DNA from: Strigamia acuminata
Taxonomy: Eukaryota > Arthropoda > Chilopoda > Geophilomorpha > Linotaeniidae
Direction: 5' to 3'
DNA: 64,000 nt
Assembly (NCBI GenBank): GCA_949358305.1
Contig: OX442318.1
Coordinates: 3,706,501 to 3,770,500 of the forward strand
In this document: positions 32,860-46,179 of the stretch, piece after piece
Layout: each line of letters opens with the position of its first letter
Numbering within the stretch: position 1 is the first letter of the stretch
Made by a program: the position numbers and the translations under genes
Notes under the pieces: model-generated
Told to the model about the DNA's origin: nothing
Database searches by the model: none
What the model saw: only the letters and a program-made list of their open reading frames with translations

Positions 32860-35580
32860 CGGTGTTTTATAGGACGAAGAAAAAAGTCTGCTACTTGCAA
32901 TCCTCTAAAACGATTTTTCTCGTTCTTTTTTAGCCTAAACGCATTCTCGTTTATCTGTCGATCTGCCTGGAATTGGAACGTCGTCACAACGGGTGTCGTT
33001 TCACTATCAGCTTCACCTGAAGAACCTGAAATACTTTCACATCTTTTCAAATGAGGATTTGGGACGAGTCGTGACAAACATCCGAATTCCGAACAGTAAC
33101 GTTTTAATGCAGGAACTGAACTGCAGTGGTTCACAACAATACACAGTCGCGTGCAGAGGACTCCACGTGCAAAAATCAACACTTTTATGGAACATTCTAG
33201 AATAATTAAACAATGCTAATCATTCGAAAATATATTTATGGTAACAAAATATCACATGTTCATCTTAATCGGTGCAACTGTTGTGTCCTTGTAGTGAATT
33301 ATCAGGATTTCATAAGATGCTTCAAAGTAGAAACATACTATGACACCACAGAGATGCTAAAAGAATTTCATTGGTTTCATTGCGGGCTGCAATTCTTCCA
33401 AAAATAAACTGTAACGCTCAAGCTATAGTTTGTGAAACTTTAATTCCATTTTTTATTTTAATTTCTAATTTTTGTACTCAAAACAGTCTCGACGAAGCGA
33501 CTCGCCAAATTACGTGGGAAATCCTCATGTTTGGTGCATCGAACGTGCATTGAGTAAATAAATTGATTTATGACTGGAATGATTAATTTTTTTTTTAAAT
33601 ATACAAGTAATGTCACAATTTTATTTTGATTAATTTCTTTATTTTTAATAGAAAAGATCGATGATTGTCACGCCGATGCTGATTGTCCATTCGATCGGTG
33701 TGAATAACTAGTGCGCCAGATATTAGTATACAAATAATTGAATTGAAATAAGTGAATATTTAAATAATTGAATGATTTATTAAAATGACGTGTACGATTA
33801 AAAAATAAAAACAAATCTTAATGAATGAATGAATGACTACATTATTATAATTTATTCTCGGTTTTTCATCATTTTCTCAACAGAAATCATCGATCCTAAA
33901 CAAATATTTTACTTTTACAGAGATTCGCCCAAAACTGACAAGTGAGTAGTTAAGTAATAAATATCTGTAGAAATATCTGTTACTCCGATTAATAAAATAA
34001 TTCTATAGGCTTCCAAGGTGAAAGCGTGAAGATTTTAGTTGATTCTGAATTTATTTGCCTGAATCCGACATTGAATATTATTGCATTCACCATGATGATA
34101 GCTTATAACAACGAATAAGGCTTTGATTTAGTGCACGATTCAATGTTATTTGAAAGTAATTCATCACTCATGACCAATTATTCCATCTTTGATTGATTTT
34201 TATGTTTAATTTAGATATCCTGACCGAAGTAATCAAAATTTAATGAGTTAAAATCCATTTTGTGCGACAAGAAAACTGAGATGGATAATTATCCCGTTTG
34301 GAGCAAGGACATTTATGGTACAGGTAATTGGACACTGAATAAATATATGTCAGGTTAAATAAATGTAATTATAATTTGTGTATATCCGTGGTGACCAAAT
34401 TTTGGAAATAAAAACCGGGAAATCCATTAGCGATACAAAATTGCCCAGAATTACCAATATATTTCGGTTGTAGTGCGAACCAGTACTCTTTGGTATGAAC
34501 ATTTTATAACTCTAGCATCTTATTATGATTGCAGAAAACGTTTGTGTTCGTGTATAATTTCGGCAATGAATTAAACCAGTTAAAATACTCTTATTACTAT
34601 GAGCAATTGATAGGTTTTTATAAACCCGGGCATTTTTGCGCCCCGAGATTTAAAATGCTTTTACAATGGCCATTGGCACACAAAGGAAATAAAGAAACAA
34701 AATTTCAGAACAATGCTGTCAATTGTTTTTGTTAATTAATCAGTTTATTGTTGTTTATTACATTATTTTAACTTTATTAGGGCTAATTAGGCATAGGCGT
34801 AATACAGATGAATAACGACGAATTATAAATCATTTGCACTGAATGCTGAGTATGAATCTAGAACAAGAATGAATTTGCAATTTTTATTTTAAGGAATTTA
34901 ATATAGAACAGCTAAAATATTAATTTAAGATTTTTAGAAATTTGTATTTTATTTTAGGCCTATTTTAGTTGATAAAACGAATCATTCTAGTTGGCGGACG
35001 ATACTCAACGGAGATGGGAGCGTAACGTACAGAGCCGTCCTCTATTTAGCTACATCCGGGCTTGAAAAGTGCTCTTGACCTCACTTCGCGCTGAGCTTTC
35101 GGGAAGGGTTGACCTCCCGTTGTGCTCCGTAAATTTCGATCAATTTTTTTTGTATAAAAAGGTAAAACACTTCAATCATCATTGTAAAACAACGAATTTT
35201 AACGGGAAAAATACTGAATTGTCAAGTTTAGCGAAATATTTCGTTTTAATCTGATTTTCTCTAAATTTTTTGACAATTTTGTTGAGGATTTTTTGAAAAT
35301 TTTTTGAAATGTTTTGAAAATTTTTGAAATGTTTTGAAATTATCGTAAATAGTATAATTTATTATTTACACGATGTGAACTAGCAAAAAAAACAAATTCC
35401 TACATTTTTCATCCGTTTTCCATCTTTTTTCTAAAAAAAATCGATAAAAATTTACAAAAATTTAACAACCGTTATCAGACGACGGGGTTCACACCAGTTA
35501 TCACGGACTCTCGTTTTCTTTGCTTTGTTGAACAATTTTCTTTATTTTTACGAAACATTTATTGATTGATTTAATTATTT
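32860..35580. other. intergenic DNA, no supported gene
   Basis: Homology to the 58-kb copy stops at about 32860, where CTTCTCC is followed by unrelated sequence. Short open frames (32793-33182 minus, 33371-33553 plus, 34529-34735 plus) match nothing I recognise and are not duplicated elsewhere in the window. A GC-richer patch lies at 35020-35130. Confidence 0.4.
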
Positions 35581-35584
35581 AAAA

Positions 35585-36640
35585 TAGAGTTTTATTTTTA
35601 GAATAAAGTTTTATTTTTAGAATAAAGTTTTATTTTTAGAATAAAGTTTTATTTTTAGAATAAAGTTTTATTTTTAGAATAAAGTTTTATTTTTAGAATA
35701 AAGTTTTATTTTTAGAATAAAGTTTTATTTTTAGAATAAAGTTTTATTTTTAGAATAAAGTTTTATTTTTAGAATAAAGTTTTATTTTTAGAATAAAGTT
35801 TTATTTTTAGAATAAAGTTTTATTTTTAGAATAAAGTTTTATTTTTAGAATAAAGTTTTATTTTTAGAATAAAGTTTTATTTTTAGAATAAAGTTTTATT
35901 TTTAGAATAAAGTTTTATTTTTAGAATAAAGTTTTATTTTTAGAATAAAGTTTTATTTTTAGAATAAAGTTTTATTTTTAGAATAAAGTTTTATTTTTAG
36001 AATAAAGTTTTATTTTTAGAATAAAGTTTTATTTTTAGAATAAAGTTTTATTTTTAGAATAAAGTTTTATTTTTAGAATAAAGTTTTATTTTTAGAATAA
36101 AGTTTTATTTTTAGAATAAAGTTTTATTTTTAGAATAAAGTTTTATTTTTAGAATAAAGTTTTATTTTTAGAATAAAGTTTTATTTTTAGAATAAAGTTT
36201 TATTTTTAGAATAAAGTTTTATTTTTAGAATAAAGTTTTATTTTTAGAATAAAGTTTTATTTTTAGAATAAAGTTTTATTTTTAGAATAAAGTTTTATTT
36301 TTAGAATAAAGTTTTATTTTTAGAATAAAGTTTTATTTTTAGAATAAAGTTTTATTTTTAGAATAAAGTTTTATTTTTAGAATAAAGTTTTATTTTTAGA
36401 ATAAAGTTTTATTTTTAGAATAAAGTTTTATTTTTAGAATAAAGTTTTATTTTTAGAATAAAGTTTTATTTTTAGAATAAAATTTTATTTTTAGAATAAA
36501 ATTTTATTTTTAGAATAAAGTTTTATTTTTAGAATAAAGTTTTATTTTTAGAATAAAGTTTTATTTATAGAATAAAGTTTTATCTTTAAAATAAAGTTTT
36601 GTTTTTAAAATAAAGTTTTGTTTTTAAAATAAAGTTTTAT
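35585..36640. repeat. 19-bp satellite with AATAAA in every unit
   Basis: About 55 nearly identical copies of AATAAAGTTTTATTTTTAG. Variants (AAATTTT, TATCTTTAA, TTGTTTTTAA) occur only toward the right end. Each unit contains a polyadenylation hexamer on the + strand and a TTTTTAG that resembles a 3' splice site. The following 36641-37035 holds nothing recognisable. Confidence 0.95.
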
Positions 36641-37039
36641 TTTTTTTATTTATTATATTACTGTTTGTAAACAGGAAAATTTTTTCGAATTTTAATTAGA
36701 AAAAGAAATCACAATAAATCACCTAAATTACTGACTAAATATTAATTTTTATTTCAGATGTACAACCACAGTCACAGCAGCCGATTTTTCTGTTTTCTGA
36801 TCAATTGTGCAGGTTTTTCCGAGTCCAATCAGACAGCTCGTCCTAGTCCAATTGGGCGGCATCTTATCCTTTCAATTTGGCTAAACTTTTCCACATAATT
36901 GGCCAAATTGAATAAGAAGTTCAAGGTCAATATTTGAGTTGAATAATTATATAGATCATCCAATCTGTCCTATTTACAAAAATTTTATACATTGTTTATA
37001 ATTCTTGATTTAATGTTTGTTTCAATTTTTTGTTTTAGT

Positions 37040-40000
37040 AATATGGTAAGTGTGTTTAATCATGATTATTGTTTTTTTTTCTATTTTTTCTTTTAGCCCA
37101 TTTAAAGGTAAATGGTGTTTCATTGTGCTTGTTTTTTTTTCTATTTTTTCTTTTAGTCCATTGAAAGGTAAATTGTGTTTAATTATGCTTGTTTATTTTT
37201 CTATTTTCTCTTTTAGCCTATTTAAAGGTAAATTGTGTGTTTAATTATGCTTGTTTTTTTTCTATTTTCTCTTTTAGCCCATTGAAAGGTAAATTGTGTT
37301 TCATTGTGCTTGTTTTTTTGTCTATTTTTTCTTTTAGCCTATTTAAAGGTAAATTGTGTGTTTAATTGTGCTTGTTTTTTTTCTATTTTCTCTTTTAGCC
37401 CATTGAAAGGTAAATTGTGTTTCATTGTGCTTGTTTTTTTGTCTATTTTTTCTTTTAGCCTATTTAAAGGTAAATTGTGTGTTTAATTGTGCTTGTTTTT
37501 TTTCTATTTTCTCTTTTAGCCCATTGAAAGGTAAATTGTGTTTAATTATGCTTGTTTTTTTTTCTATTTTCTCTTTTAGCTAATTTAAAGGTAAATTGTG
37601 TTTAATTATGCTTGTTTTTTTTCTTCTATTTTCTCTTTTAGCCCATTTAAAGGTAAATTGTGTTTAATTATGCTTGTTTATTTTTCTATTTTCTCTTTTA
37701 GCCTATTTAAAGGTAAATTGTGTTTAATTATGCTTGTTTTTTTTTCTATTTTCTCTTTTAGCCCATTGAAAGGTAAATTGTGTTTCATTGTGCTTGTTTT
37801 TTTTTCTATTTTCTCTTTTAGCTAATTTAAAGGTAAATTGTGTTTAATTGTGCTTGTTTTTTGTCTATTTTTTCTTTTAGCTAATTTAAAGGTAAATTGT
37901 GTGTTTAATTGTGCTTGTTTTTTTTCTATTTTCTCCTTTAGCTCATTTATAGGTAAATTGTGTGTTTAATTGTGCTTGTTTTTTGTCTATTTTTTCTTTT
38001 AGCTAATTTAAAAGTAAATTGTGTTTAATTGTGCTTGTTTTTTTGTCTATTTTTTCTTTTAGCTAATTTAAAGGTAAATTGTGTGTTTAATTGTGCTTGT
38101 TTTTTTTTCTATTTTCTCCTTTAGCTCATTTATAGGTAAATTGTGTGTTTCATTGTGCTTGTTTTTTTTTCTATTTTTTCTTTTAGCTAATTTAAAGGTA
38201 AATTGTGTTTAATTGTGCTTGTTTTTTTGTCTATTTTTTCTTTTAGCTAATTTAAAGGTAAATTGTGTGTTTAATTGTGCTTGTTTTTTTTTCTATTTTC
38301 TCCTTTAGCTCATTTATAGGTAAATTGTATGTTTAATTGTGCTTGTTTTTTGTCTATTTTTTCTTTTAGCTAATTTAAAAGTAAATTGTGTTTAATTGTG
38401 CTTGTTTTTTTGTCTATTTTTTCTTTTAGCTTATTTATAGGTAAATTGTGTGTTTAATTGTGCTTGTTTTTTGTCTATTTTTTCTTTTAGCTAATTTAAA
38501 GGTAAATTGTGTTTAATTGTGCTTGTTTTTTTGTCTATTTTCTCCTTTAGCTCATTTATAGGTAAATTGTATGTTTAATTGTGCTTGTTTTTTGTCTATT
38601 TTTTCTTTTAGCTAATTTAAAAGTAAATTGTGTTTAATTGTGCTTGTTTTTTTTCTATTTTTTCTTTTAGCTAATTTAAAAGTAAATTGTGTTTAATTGT
38701 GCTTGTTTTTTTTTCTATTTTCTCCTTTAGCTCATTTATAGGTAAATTGTGTGTTTCATTGTGCTTGTTTTTTTTTCTATTTTTTCTTTTAGCTAATTTA
38801 AAGGTAAATTGTGTTTAATTGTGCTTGTTTTTTTGTCTATTTTTTCTTTTAGCTAATTTAAAGGTAAATTGTGTGTTTAATTGTGCTTGTTTTTTTTTCT
38901 ATTTTCTCCTTTAGCTCATTTATAGGTAAATTGTATGTTTAATTGTGCTTGTTTTTTGTCTATTTTTTCTTTTAGCTAATTTAAAAGTAAATTGTGTTTA
39001 ATTGTGCTTGTTTTTTTGTCTATTTTTTCTTTTAGCTTATTTATAGGTAAATTGTGTGTTTAATTGTGCTTGTTTTTTGTCTATTTTTTCTTTTAGCTAA
39101 TTTAAAGGTAAATTGTGTTTAATTGTGCTTGTTTTTTTGTCTATTTTCTCCTTTAGCTCATTTATAGGTAAATTGTATGTTTAATTGTGCTTGTTTTTTG
39201 TCTATTTTTTCTTTTAGCTAATTTAAAAGTAAATTGTGTTTAATTGTGCTTGTTTTTTTGTCTATTTTTTCTTTTAGCTTATTTATAGGTAAATTGTGTG
39301 TTTAATTGTGCTTGTTTTTTGTCTATTTTTTCTTTTAGCTAATTTAAAGGTAAATTGTGTTTAATTGTGCTTGTTTTTTTGTCTATTTTCTCCTTTAGCT
39401 CATTTATAGGTAAATTGTATGTTTAATTGTGCTTGTTTTTTGTCTATTTTTTCTTTTAGCTAATTTAAAAGTAAATTGTGTTTAATTGTGCTTGTTTTTT
39501 GTCTATTTTTTCTTTTAGCTAATTTAAAAGTAAATTGTGTTTAATTGTGCTTGTTTTTTTTTCTATTTTCTCCTTTAGCTCATTTATAGGTAAATTGTGT
39601 GTTTCATTGTGCTTGTTTTTTTTTCTATTTTTTCTTTTAGCTAATTTAAAGGTAAATTGTGTTTAATTGTGCTTGTTTTTTTGTCTATTTTTTCTTTTAG
39701 CTAATTTAAAGGTAAATTGTGTGTTTAATTGTGCTTGTTTTTTTTTCTATTTTCTCCTTTAGCTCATTTATAGGTAAATTGTATGTTTAATTGTGCTTGT
39801 TTTTTGTCTATTTTTTCTTTTAGCTAATTTAAAAGTAAATTGTGTTTAATTGTGCTTGTTTTTTTTCTATTTTCTCTTTTAGCTCATTTATAGGTAAATT
39901 GTGTGTTTAATTGTGCTTGTTTTTTGTCTATTTTTTCTTTTAGCTAATTTAAAGGTAAATTGTGTTTAATTGTGCTTGTTTTTTTTCTATTTTCTCTTTT

Positions 40001-41103
40001 AGCTCATTTATAGGTAAATTGTGTGTTTAATTGTGCTTGTTTTTTGTCTATTTTTTCTTTTAGCTAATTTAAAGGTAAATTGTGTTTAATTGTGCTTGTT
40101 TTTTTGTCTATTTTTTCTTTTAGCTAATTTAAAGGTAAATTGTGTGTTTAATTGTGCTTGTTTTTTTTTCTATTTTTTCTTTTAGCTAATTTAAAGGTAA
40201 ATTGTGTTTAATTGTGCTTGTTTTTTTGTCTATTTTTTCTTTTAGCTAATTTAAAGGTAAATTGTGTGTTTAATTGTGCTTGTTTTTTTTTCTATTTTCT
40301 CCTTTAGCTCATTTATAGGTAAATTGTATGTTTAATTGTGCTTGTTTTTTGTCTATTTTTTCTTTTAGCTAATTTAAAAGTAAATTGTGTTTAATTGTGC
40401 TTGTTTTTTTGTCTATTTTTTCTTTTAGCTAATTTAAAGGTAAATTGTGTTTAATTGTGCTTGTTTTTTTTTCTATTTTTTCTTTTAGCTAATTTAAAAG
40501 TAAATTGTGTTTAATTGTGCTTGTTTTTTCTTCTATTTTCTCTTTTAGCTCATTTATAGGTAAATTGTGTGTTTAATTGTGCTTGTTTTTTTGTCTATTT
40601 TTTCTTTTAGCTAATTTAAAGGTAAATTGTGTGTTTAATTGTGCTTGTTTTTTTTCCTATTTTTTCTTTTAGCTAATTTAAAGGTAAATTGTGTTTAATT
40701 GTGCTTGTTTTTTTGTCTATTTTTTCTTTTAGCTAATTTAAAGGTAAATTGTGTGTTTAATTGTGCTTGTTTTTTTTTCTATTTTTTCTTTTAGCTAATT
40801 TAAAGGTAAATTGTGTTTAATTGTGCTTGTTTTTTTGTCTATTTTTTCTTTTAGCTAATTTATAGGTAAATTGTGTGTTTAATTGTGCTTGTTTTTTTTT
40901 CTATTTTTTCTTTTAGCTAATTTAAAGGTAAATTGTGTTTAATTGTGCTTGTTTTTTTGTCTATTTTTTCTTTTAGCTAATTTAAAGGTAAATTGTATGT
41001 TTAATTATGCTTGTTTTTTTGTCTATTTTTTCTTTTAGCCTATTTAAAGGTAAATTGTGTGTTTAATTGTGCTTGTTTTTTTTTTCTATTTTTTCTTTTA
41101 GTC
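37040..41103. repeat. 60-bp array with splice-like units, left arm
   Basis: About 66 units of 58-63 bp. Each reads GGTAAATTGTG...TTAATTGTGCTTG, T-tract, CTATTTTCTCTTTTAG, then about 11 nt such as CCCATTTAAAG, then the next GGTAAAT. Subtypes (CCCATTTAAAG, CTAATTTAAAG, CTCATTTATAG) recur in a regular order, giving higher-order repeats. Open frames over the array only reflect it. It continues at 47723 beyond an inserted LTR element. Confidence 0.95.
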
Positions 41104-41107
41104 CATT

Positions 41108-42650
41108 TGTGACGGTTACACTGTCGTGTATTTTGCTAGTTTAGAACGATTATTCTGTCAATAGATGGCACTGATACGTTTTAGCGGTAATTTCGAAGTT
41201 CGGTTATTTTCAGTAATTAAAATATAAATTACTATTTATATTTTAGTCTGTTTCAAGTCTAAACAGTTATTTAATATATTTTATGTTGTTTTGACTAGTT
41301 TACTACATGATTCTATTGAATTATGTATAAACTTGACATCTTATATTCACCCCTCGCCACCCACTGGAAGTTGGACTAATTCCGGATTACAGTCAAAAGA
41401 CTTAATCCGAAATGTGTCCTGTGTATCCAGTTCCTGGAACGGACCTAGTAGAGGACTATGTCCTGGCTATCCACTTCCTAGAGTCTAGGATTGGAAGGAT
41501 TTAGCTGACCAGTGATCCCATTGGATCGATAATCAGCCTATTGTCCAGTACGAGTATATATTCCCGTGTAAACCGGATATATCACTCGCTCTCTTGTTGG
41601 TGTTCTGTTCCTGACGCCACTTGAACTGGGTCTGGTGGACTTAGGGCCACTTGGGTGAATTTAGTTCATTTTGTTGTACTTAGGGACAATGGATAGCTGT
41701 AGCTATGGAAAGGTAACATTTATCAATTTAACATTTATTCTCAGAATTTCAGTACAGGCCGGATAAAGAAATACTTGATATTTAGTGTAAGAATCTAGAG
41801 TGGGTCGAAGATCCACAGACACACTCCCGCCTCTTCATGCCAACATTCCGTTGTAGAAATAAGTGTAGAATCTAGAGTGGAATATTGCAATTTCACAGAC
41901 GCATTATTTGGGTAATCGACGTGGAGTAATTTCCCGGTTACTCTCCCGCCAGTCAGAACCGAGTGGAGTAATTTCCCGGCGATGGCACAACCTTTCCTGC
42001 GAGAAACTGCTGATTCAATTCGCTGTTGGACGATGGAACATCTTAATTATTATTTTGATGTTGATTGCACTTGGGGCAAAAAATAGCTCGGCGCTATTTT
42101 AATTTATTCTTTATTTTTACAGTTATTTTATCCCGCTTCGTGAATATAATATCATGTGGAATTCTGTCGAATTTACATGAATATTTATTCAATTTATTTC
42201 GTCATGTTTATGACCGCGCTTTGCAATTATTATCCATATAATAATTACAAGTGTGACGACTGCAGAAAAGTCAACCGCACCTCTCGGATATAACCCACCC
42301 AAGCCTAACCATTACACACCTTTTTAGATCCAAACCAGAACCAGTTAGATGTCGAAACCATTCGAGTCCATATTCAGACGACATCTTTTACGTCCCGACA
42401 ATAAGACCGATACACATTCTTGTTGTCTGACTGAAAACCGCAAGTGATATTATTATAGGGCTTTTGCCGACCGATTGTATAGTTTAACTTGCAGAATTTC
42501 GACCATTTGTCGGTCTAGTATTTATATAAATTCAAACCGGAATAAATTGTCATATGATTTGAGAAATCACAAGCCTCCGTATTTTACACTTTCACACAAG
42601 TTCTCGCTCTAATTTTCTAGCAATTGTATCTCGCAAAGTCAATCGTCACA
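41108..42650 (+). repeat. 5' LTR of the gag-only element
   Basis: Starts TGTGACGGTTACAC and ends CAATCGTCACA, so it has short TGTGACG / CGTCACA inverted ends. 1543 bp is long for this type. Small open frames within (41291-41488, 41908-42102) also occur in the 3' LTR simply because the LTRs match. Confidence 0.93.
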
Positions 42651-42652
42651 CG

Positions 42653-42670
42653 TGGAGGTCCCACCGAGAT
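42653..42670 (+). other. primer-binding site (tRNA-Gln type)
   Basis: TGGAGGTCCCACCGAGAT begins two bases after the 5' LTR. It is complementary to the 3' end of a glutamine tRNA as I know that tRNA's acceptor/T-arm sequence. Confidence 0.65.
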
Positions 42671-43738
42671 AGGTTGCATTATTAAAGTGAACTCTGTGAT
42701 CAAAGTGTAAAATTTGAAAAAATGAATTTTTGATTATTTTACGTAGATATTATAATTAGAAAATTTCCGATTTTCTCTTGGTAAAAATACTGTGTGTTAT
42801 TTATTCATTTCCAAAAATCCAAGTTATCTTTTGGAAATGACTAAGTTTAAATTTTTCGATTATTTTGATAACGCATTATAATCTAAAGATTTCGAATTTT
42901 CCAAGGAAATAATCTATTTTGACCGTCTTAAGTTTTCAAAAATATTCTTGGCATATTTTGAAAGTCTCGAAGCCATGAATTGTGATCAAAAGATGGATTA
43001 ACAATTTTGTTGGCTAAAAGACCAAAATTAATAAAATATTTATTTTATTGTTCGGTTAGAATTTGACTATTTTGATAAATTCATCATAATTAGAAAATTC
43101 CGAGTTTTTTAATAAAATCTACTTTTGTTTTGATCAAGTTCTCTGAAAATACATTGTTATATTTTGGAAATCTCAAAGTTAGGAATTTTAATCAAAAAAT
43201 TTGATTAATAATTCTGTGGCTAAAAACTGAAAATAATAAAATACTTATTTTATTTTATTTAAGTTTGGTTAAAACTTGGCCAGTTATTCTACTGTTCTGT
43301 TAAAAGTTACGGATTTTAATCTTAATCCGTGACAAGTTAAGGAATGTGACAACGAGAACCAATCACAACGCAGTTTTGAACATGCCACCCAGATTATGGA
43401 TTACTGAGAATTCTGGATTAAATTCGTCAGAAATATCTCAGTACCACCAATCAATGCAGACTTTCTTAACAATAGAAAATACCGGAAACCAGTTGGACAA
43501 AGAAATCTTTTGCCACACTTGCTTTCTATCAGCGTGACCGTTCAGTTGTGCCTTGTGGTCAGTGCCTTCCTGGACCATTCTTGACCGAAGACAAGACAGT
43601 TTTGACCGTAGCCACTTCAGTTTAGCAGCCAAGGTTGTATAATTTCATTTTCCTTTTTAGTTTAAAAATTAAGCGTGTTTTATTTGACGCTAGTATTTGT
43701 TTAAATTTAATTTTTTTGTGTATTTCTCGTCGAGTATT

Positions 43739-45673
43739 ATGGCCCGTAGACCTGTAAGAGCACGTGGAGCACGTGGAGGTCGTGGAGCACGTAGACGTGG
43801 TAATATGCGTGAATCACCACGGGAAATTGTGGAGTCTGATCCAGAAAGTCAGGGGGACGAAATTGCGCCTAGAAACAATCCCAACCCTAATAGTTCTCGG
43901 ACAGAACCACTTCCAGTCTCGCAAGATTTAGAAATTTACTGCCGTCATTTCCAATTGGAAGTGACGCAATTTTCAACTCTATACGAAGCGCAACAATACA
44001 CGGCGAATAATTGTCACGGAAGAATTCGTGCAATATCTCCCGATGTAGTTGTATCAAACGAGCAGAATATTTCGATAGATTTAACCGGTGCTCGTACACC
44101 AGCCGCTTACCGCTATCAGCAGTTGCCTGGATGGCGTATGAGTGTTGCACGCGAGGCAAATGAACAACCAAATCATGCGATTTCTGTTCAACCCGCGATT
44201 CAATTACCTGCTGCTTCTTGGAGAGCAAATTTGACGGACAGAGTGGAAAATCTTGGACACGAAGATTCTTCTGTTCCAATTTCTCATAATTTACCTAGTG
44301 TGACGGTCGGAAATAATAATTTACCCGCTCACACTGGAAATTTGAATGAGTCATTTCGAGTTCCACAGCCTCTCCCACGAAGGGAAAACCTGACTAATGT
44401 TCCAATCCAGCCAAGGGGGAGAAATGAACTTTCACAAAATTTTCAATCTCGCTCCCAATCCGATGGAGACTTTAGAAATTCTAGGAATTCCTATCAGGCT
44501 CCAACAGGACATGCTCTGCCGGGAAACCGACAATTTCCCCGAGCACCTGGTGATCCCCGAGATTCAGACCCGAATTCGAGCAGTGACGACTCTCAAGCTG
44601 GTGGAGGGGGAAATTATCATAATAATAATTTCCACCAACGGAACCATTCCCGTTCTCCTCCGCCAAATGGACGACAGAATTTTAATAGACCAAATTCTTC
44701 ATCTAGGGCTCAAGGAGATCGTTCCACGCCAAATTCGAATTTGACATCTAATTTGTCAAATGAAGATTTAAGACAAATAATTCAAGGCTTAGCTAGCCAA
44801 AGTCGAGACTCTAATTTAAACCAAAAATTCGGGAAAGGAATAGAGATTCCTATTTTCGATGGAAAACAATCCGAAGTTACTCGCTTTTTAGACATTGTAA
44901 AAGCTGTAGCTTCAGGGAAGGGCATTCCACTAGACGAAATGGTACACCAAGCTGTACCAGGTCGCCTATTAGGACATGCACAACGATGGTTTCATCAACA
45001 ACGCCACACATTTATTAATTGGCGAGTGTTTGAAGCCCAATTTCTTGAACGTTTCGATTTAGTGCCTCTTACAAGATCTAGACGTTTAACCAATGTAAAA
45101 CAACGAGCAGACGAGTCGCTGTATTGTTTCCTCTTGCGATTCACCCAAGAACAAGGTGAAATACCACGTGGGGACAGGGCAGGACTCGAAAGCCTTTTCA
45201 ATAACTTGACACAAGAAAGTTTCTCGTTATTGATGGCACAAGGACTATATGGTGACTACACAGTCGATGATATTTTGCAATATGTCGGCTTGAATCGCTG
45301 TATGTTCGAGAATTCAGCACAACTAGCAGCAGACCTCGAGTATGATAATCAAGAAGATAATCCTGCTCCAAAAGCCAACGAAAAATCTAAGATTTTTCCA
45401 TCACTTCGCTTAACTCGAACCGAAGATGAGGTTAAAGAAGAAAATGAGTCAGAAAATGACGAATCAACTAATGACAATAGGTTTGATCGATCATTTAAGA
45501 CACAGTACGAAAATACGACAGGGAAATGCTTTTATTGTCACAAGCCCGGACATTTCAAAAAAGAATGTCCAGCTCTGGCTAAAAAATTAGCCAGGAAAGC
45601 AGATTCAGCAAATCCAAATAAAAGATTTAACCAATCTGCCCTTAGCTCAGACTCTAATAAGAGACCTAAATAA
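43739..45673 (+). CDS. Gag-like protein of the LTR element (644 aa)
   Basis: The start is taken at 43739, where the frame turns into a basic Arg/Gly-rich N-terminus (MARRPVRARGARGG). An upstream in-frame ATG at 43697 would add 14 hydrophobic residues. The middle is Asn/Pro/Ser-rich and disordered. From about residue 360 a capsid-like alpha-helical region appears (IPIFDGKQSEVTRFLDIV ... WRVFEAQFLERFD ... ADESLYCFLLRF), typical of Ty3/gypsy-type retrotransposon Gag. One CCHC zinc knuckle, CFYCHKPGHFKKEC, lies near the C-terminus and should bind RNA. The frame is intact. No pol follows in any frame. Confidence 0.88.
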   Translation: MARRPVRARGARGGRGARRRGNMRESPREIVESDPESQGDEIAPRNNPNPNSSRTEPLPVSQDLEIYCRHFQLEVTQFSTLYEAQQYTANNCHGRIRAISPDVVVSNEQNISIDLTGARTPAAYRYQQLPGWRMSVAREANEQPNHAISVQPAIQLPAASWRANLTDRVENLGHEDSSVPISHNLPSVTVGNNNLPAHTGNLNESFRVPQPLPRRENLTNVPIQPRGRNELSQNFQSRSQSDGDFRNSRNSYQAPTGHALPGNRQFPRAPGDPRDSDPNSSSDDSQAGGGGNYHNNNFHQRNHSRSPPPNGRQNFNRPNSSSRAQGDRSTPNSNLTSNLSNEDLRQIIQGLASQSRDSNLNQKFGKGIEIPIFDGKQSEVTRFLDIVKAVASGKGIPLDEMVHQAVPGRLLGHAQRWFHQQRHTFINWRVFEAQFLERFDLVPLTRSRRLTNVKQRADESLYCFLLRFTQEQGEIPRGDRAGLESLFNNLTQESFSLLMAQGLYGDYTVDDILQYVGLNRCMFENSAQLAADLEYDNQEDNPAPKANEKSKIFPSLRLTRTEDEVKEENESENDESTNDNRFDRSFKTQYENTTGKCFYCHKPGHFKKECPALAKKLARKADSANPNKRFNQSALSSDSNKRPK

Positions 45674-46169
45674 AATAGGGTTAGATGGATTTATGTAGAT
45701 ATATACGAAAATTTTAACATGTGTTAATTCTTTTGAATTATCTGTGCGAGTTGTTCCTTATTGGAATTTATGTATTCTTAATTATGGAACTCTTTTAACT
45801 CGTAACAGGTTTATTTGCGTGAATTACATTTTAAGAAGAAATTGTCATTTCATAGGTAAAATAATTTGTCAAACTTTATTAATCATTTATGATACAAATT
45901 TTGATGTTATTTAAGTTTATCTTCTTCTCTGGTATAGATATAAGTCCATTCTATAAAAGAGATTAGGATTTGAGTTTTATTTTATTGAAATTGTTTTCTA
46001 ATAAATAATTCTGAAACATTTTTTGATTAAAGTTGAGATTTATTTTAAGTATAAATAAGTTTTACTTACCTAGGATTGAAGCTAGATGTTCCTGATGCCA
46101 GTGTAACCTTAAAATCTTGTAAAGATGTATGTTAAATAGTATGCAAATACTTCATATTAGCATATATTT

Positions 46170-46179
46170 AAGGGGGACT
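46170..46179 (+). other. polypurine tract
   Basis: AAGGGGGACT directly abuts the 3' LTR start, as expected for plus-strand DNA priming. Confidence 0.7.

Noticed and set aside
32793-33182. 129-codon minus frame near the end of the duplicated segment
   Set aside because: It crosses the border where homology to the 58-kb copy stops, and has no recognisable motif.
37050-37825. Repeated frames with FSIFSFSPFKGKLC
   Set aside because: Direct translation of the 60-bp satellite. Frames are lost wherever unit lengths vary.
41291-42102. Small frames in the long LTRs (also at 46363-47174)
   Set aside because: Present twice only because the LTRs are duplicates. There is no recognisable domain, and the location is in the promoter/leader region.
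43887-44279. 130-codon minus frame inside gag
   Set aside because: Antisense shadow of the long Gag frame.
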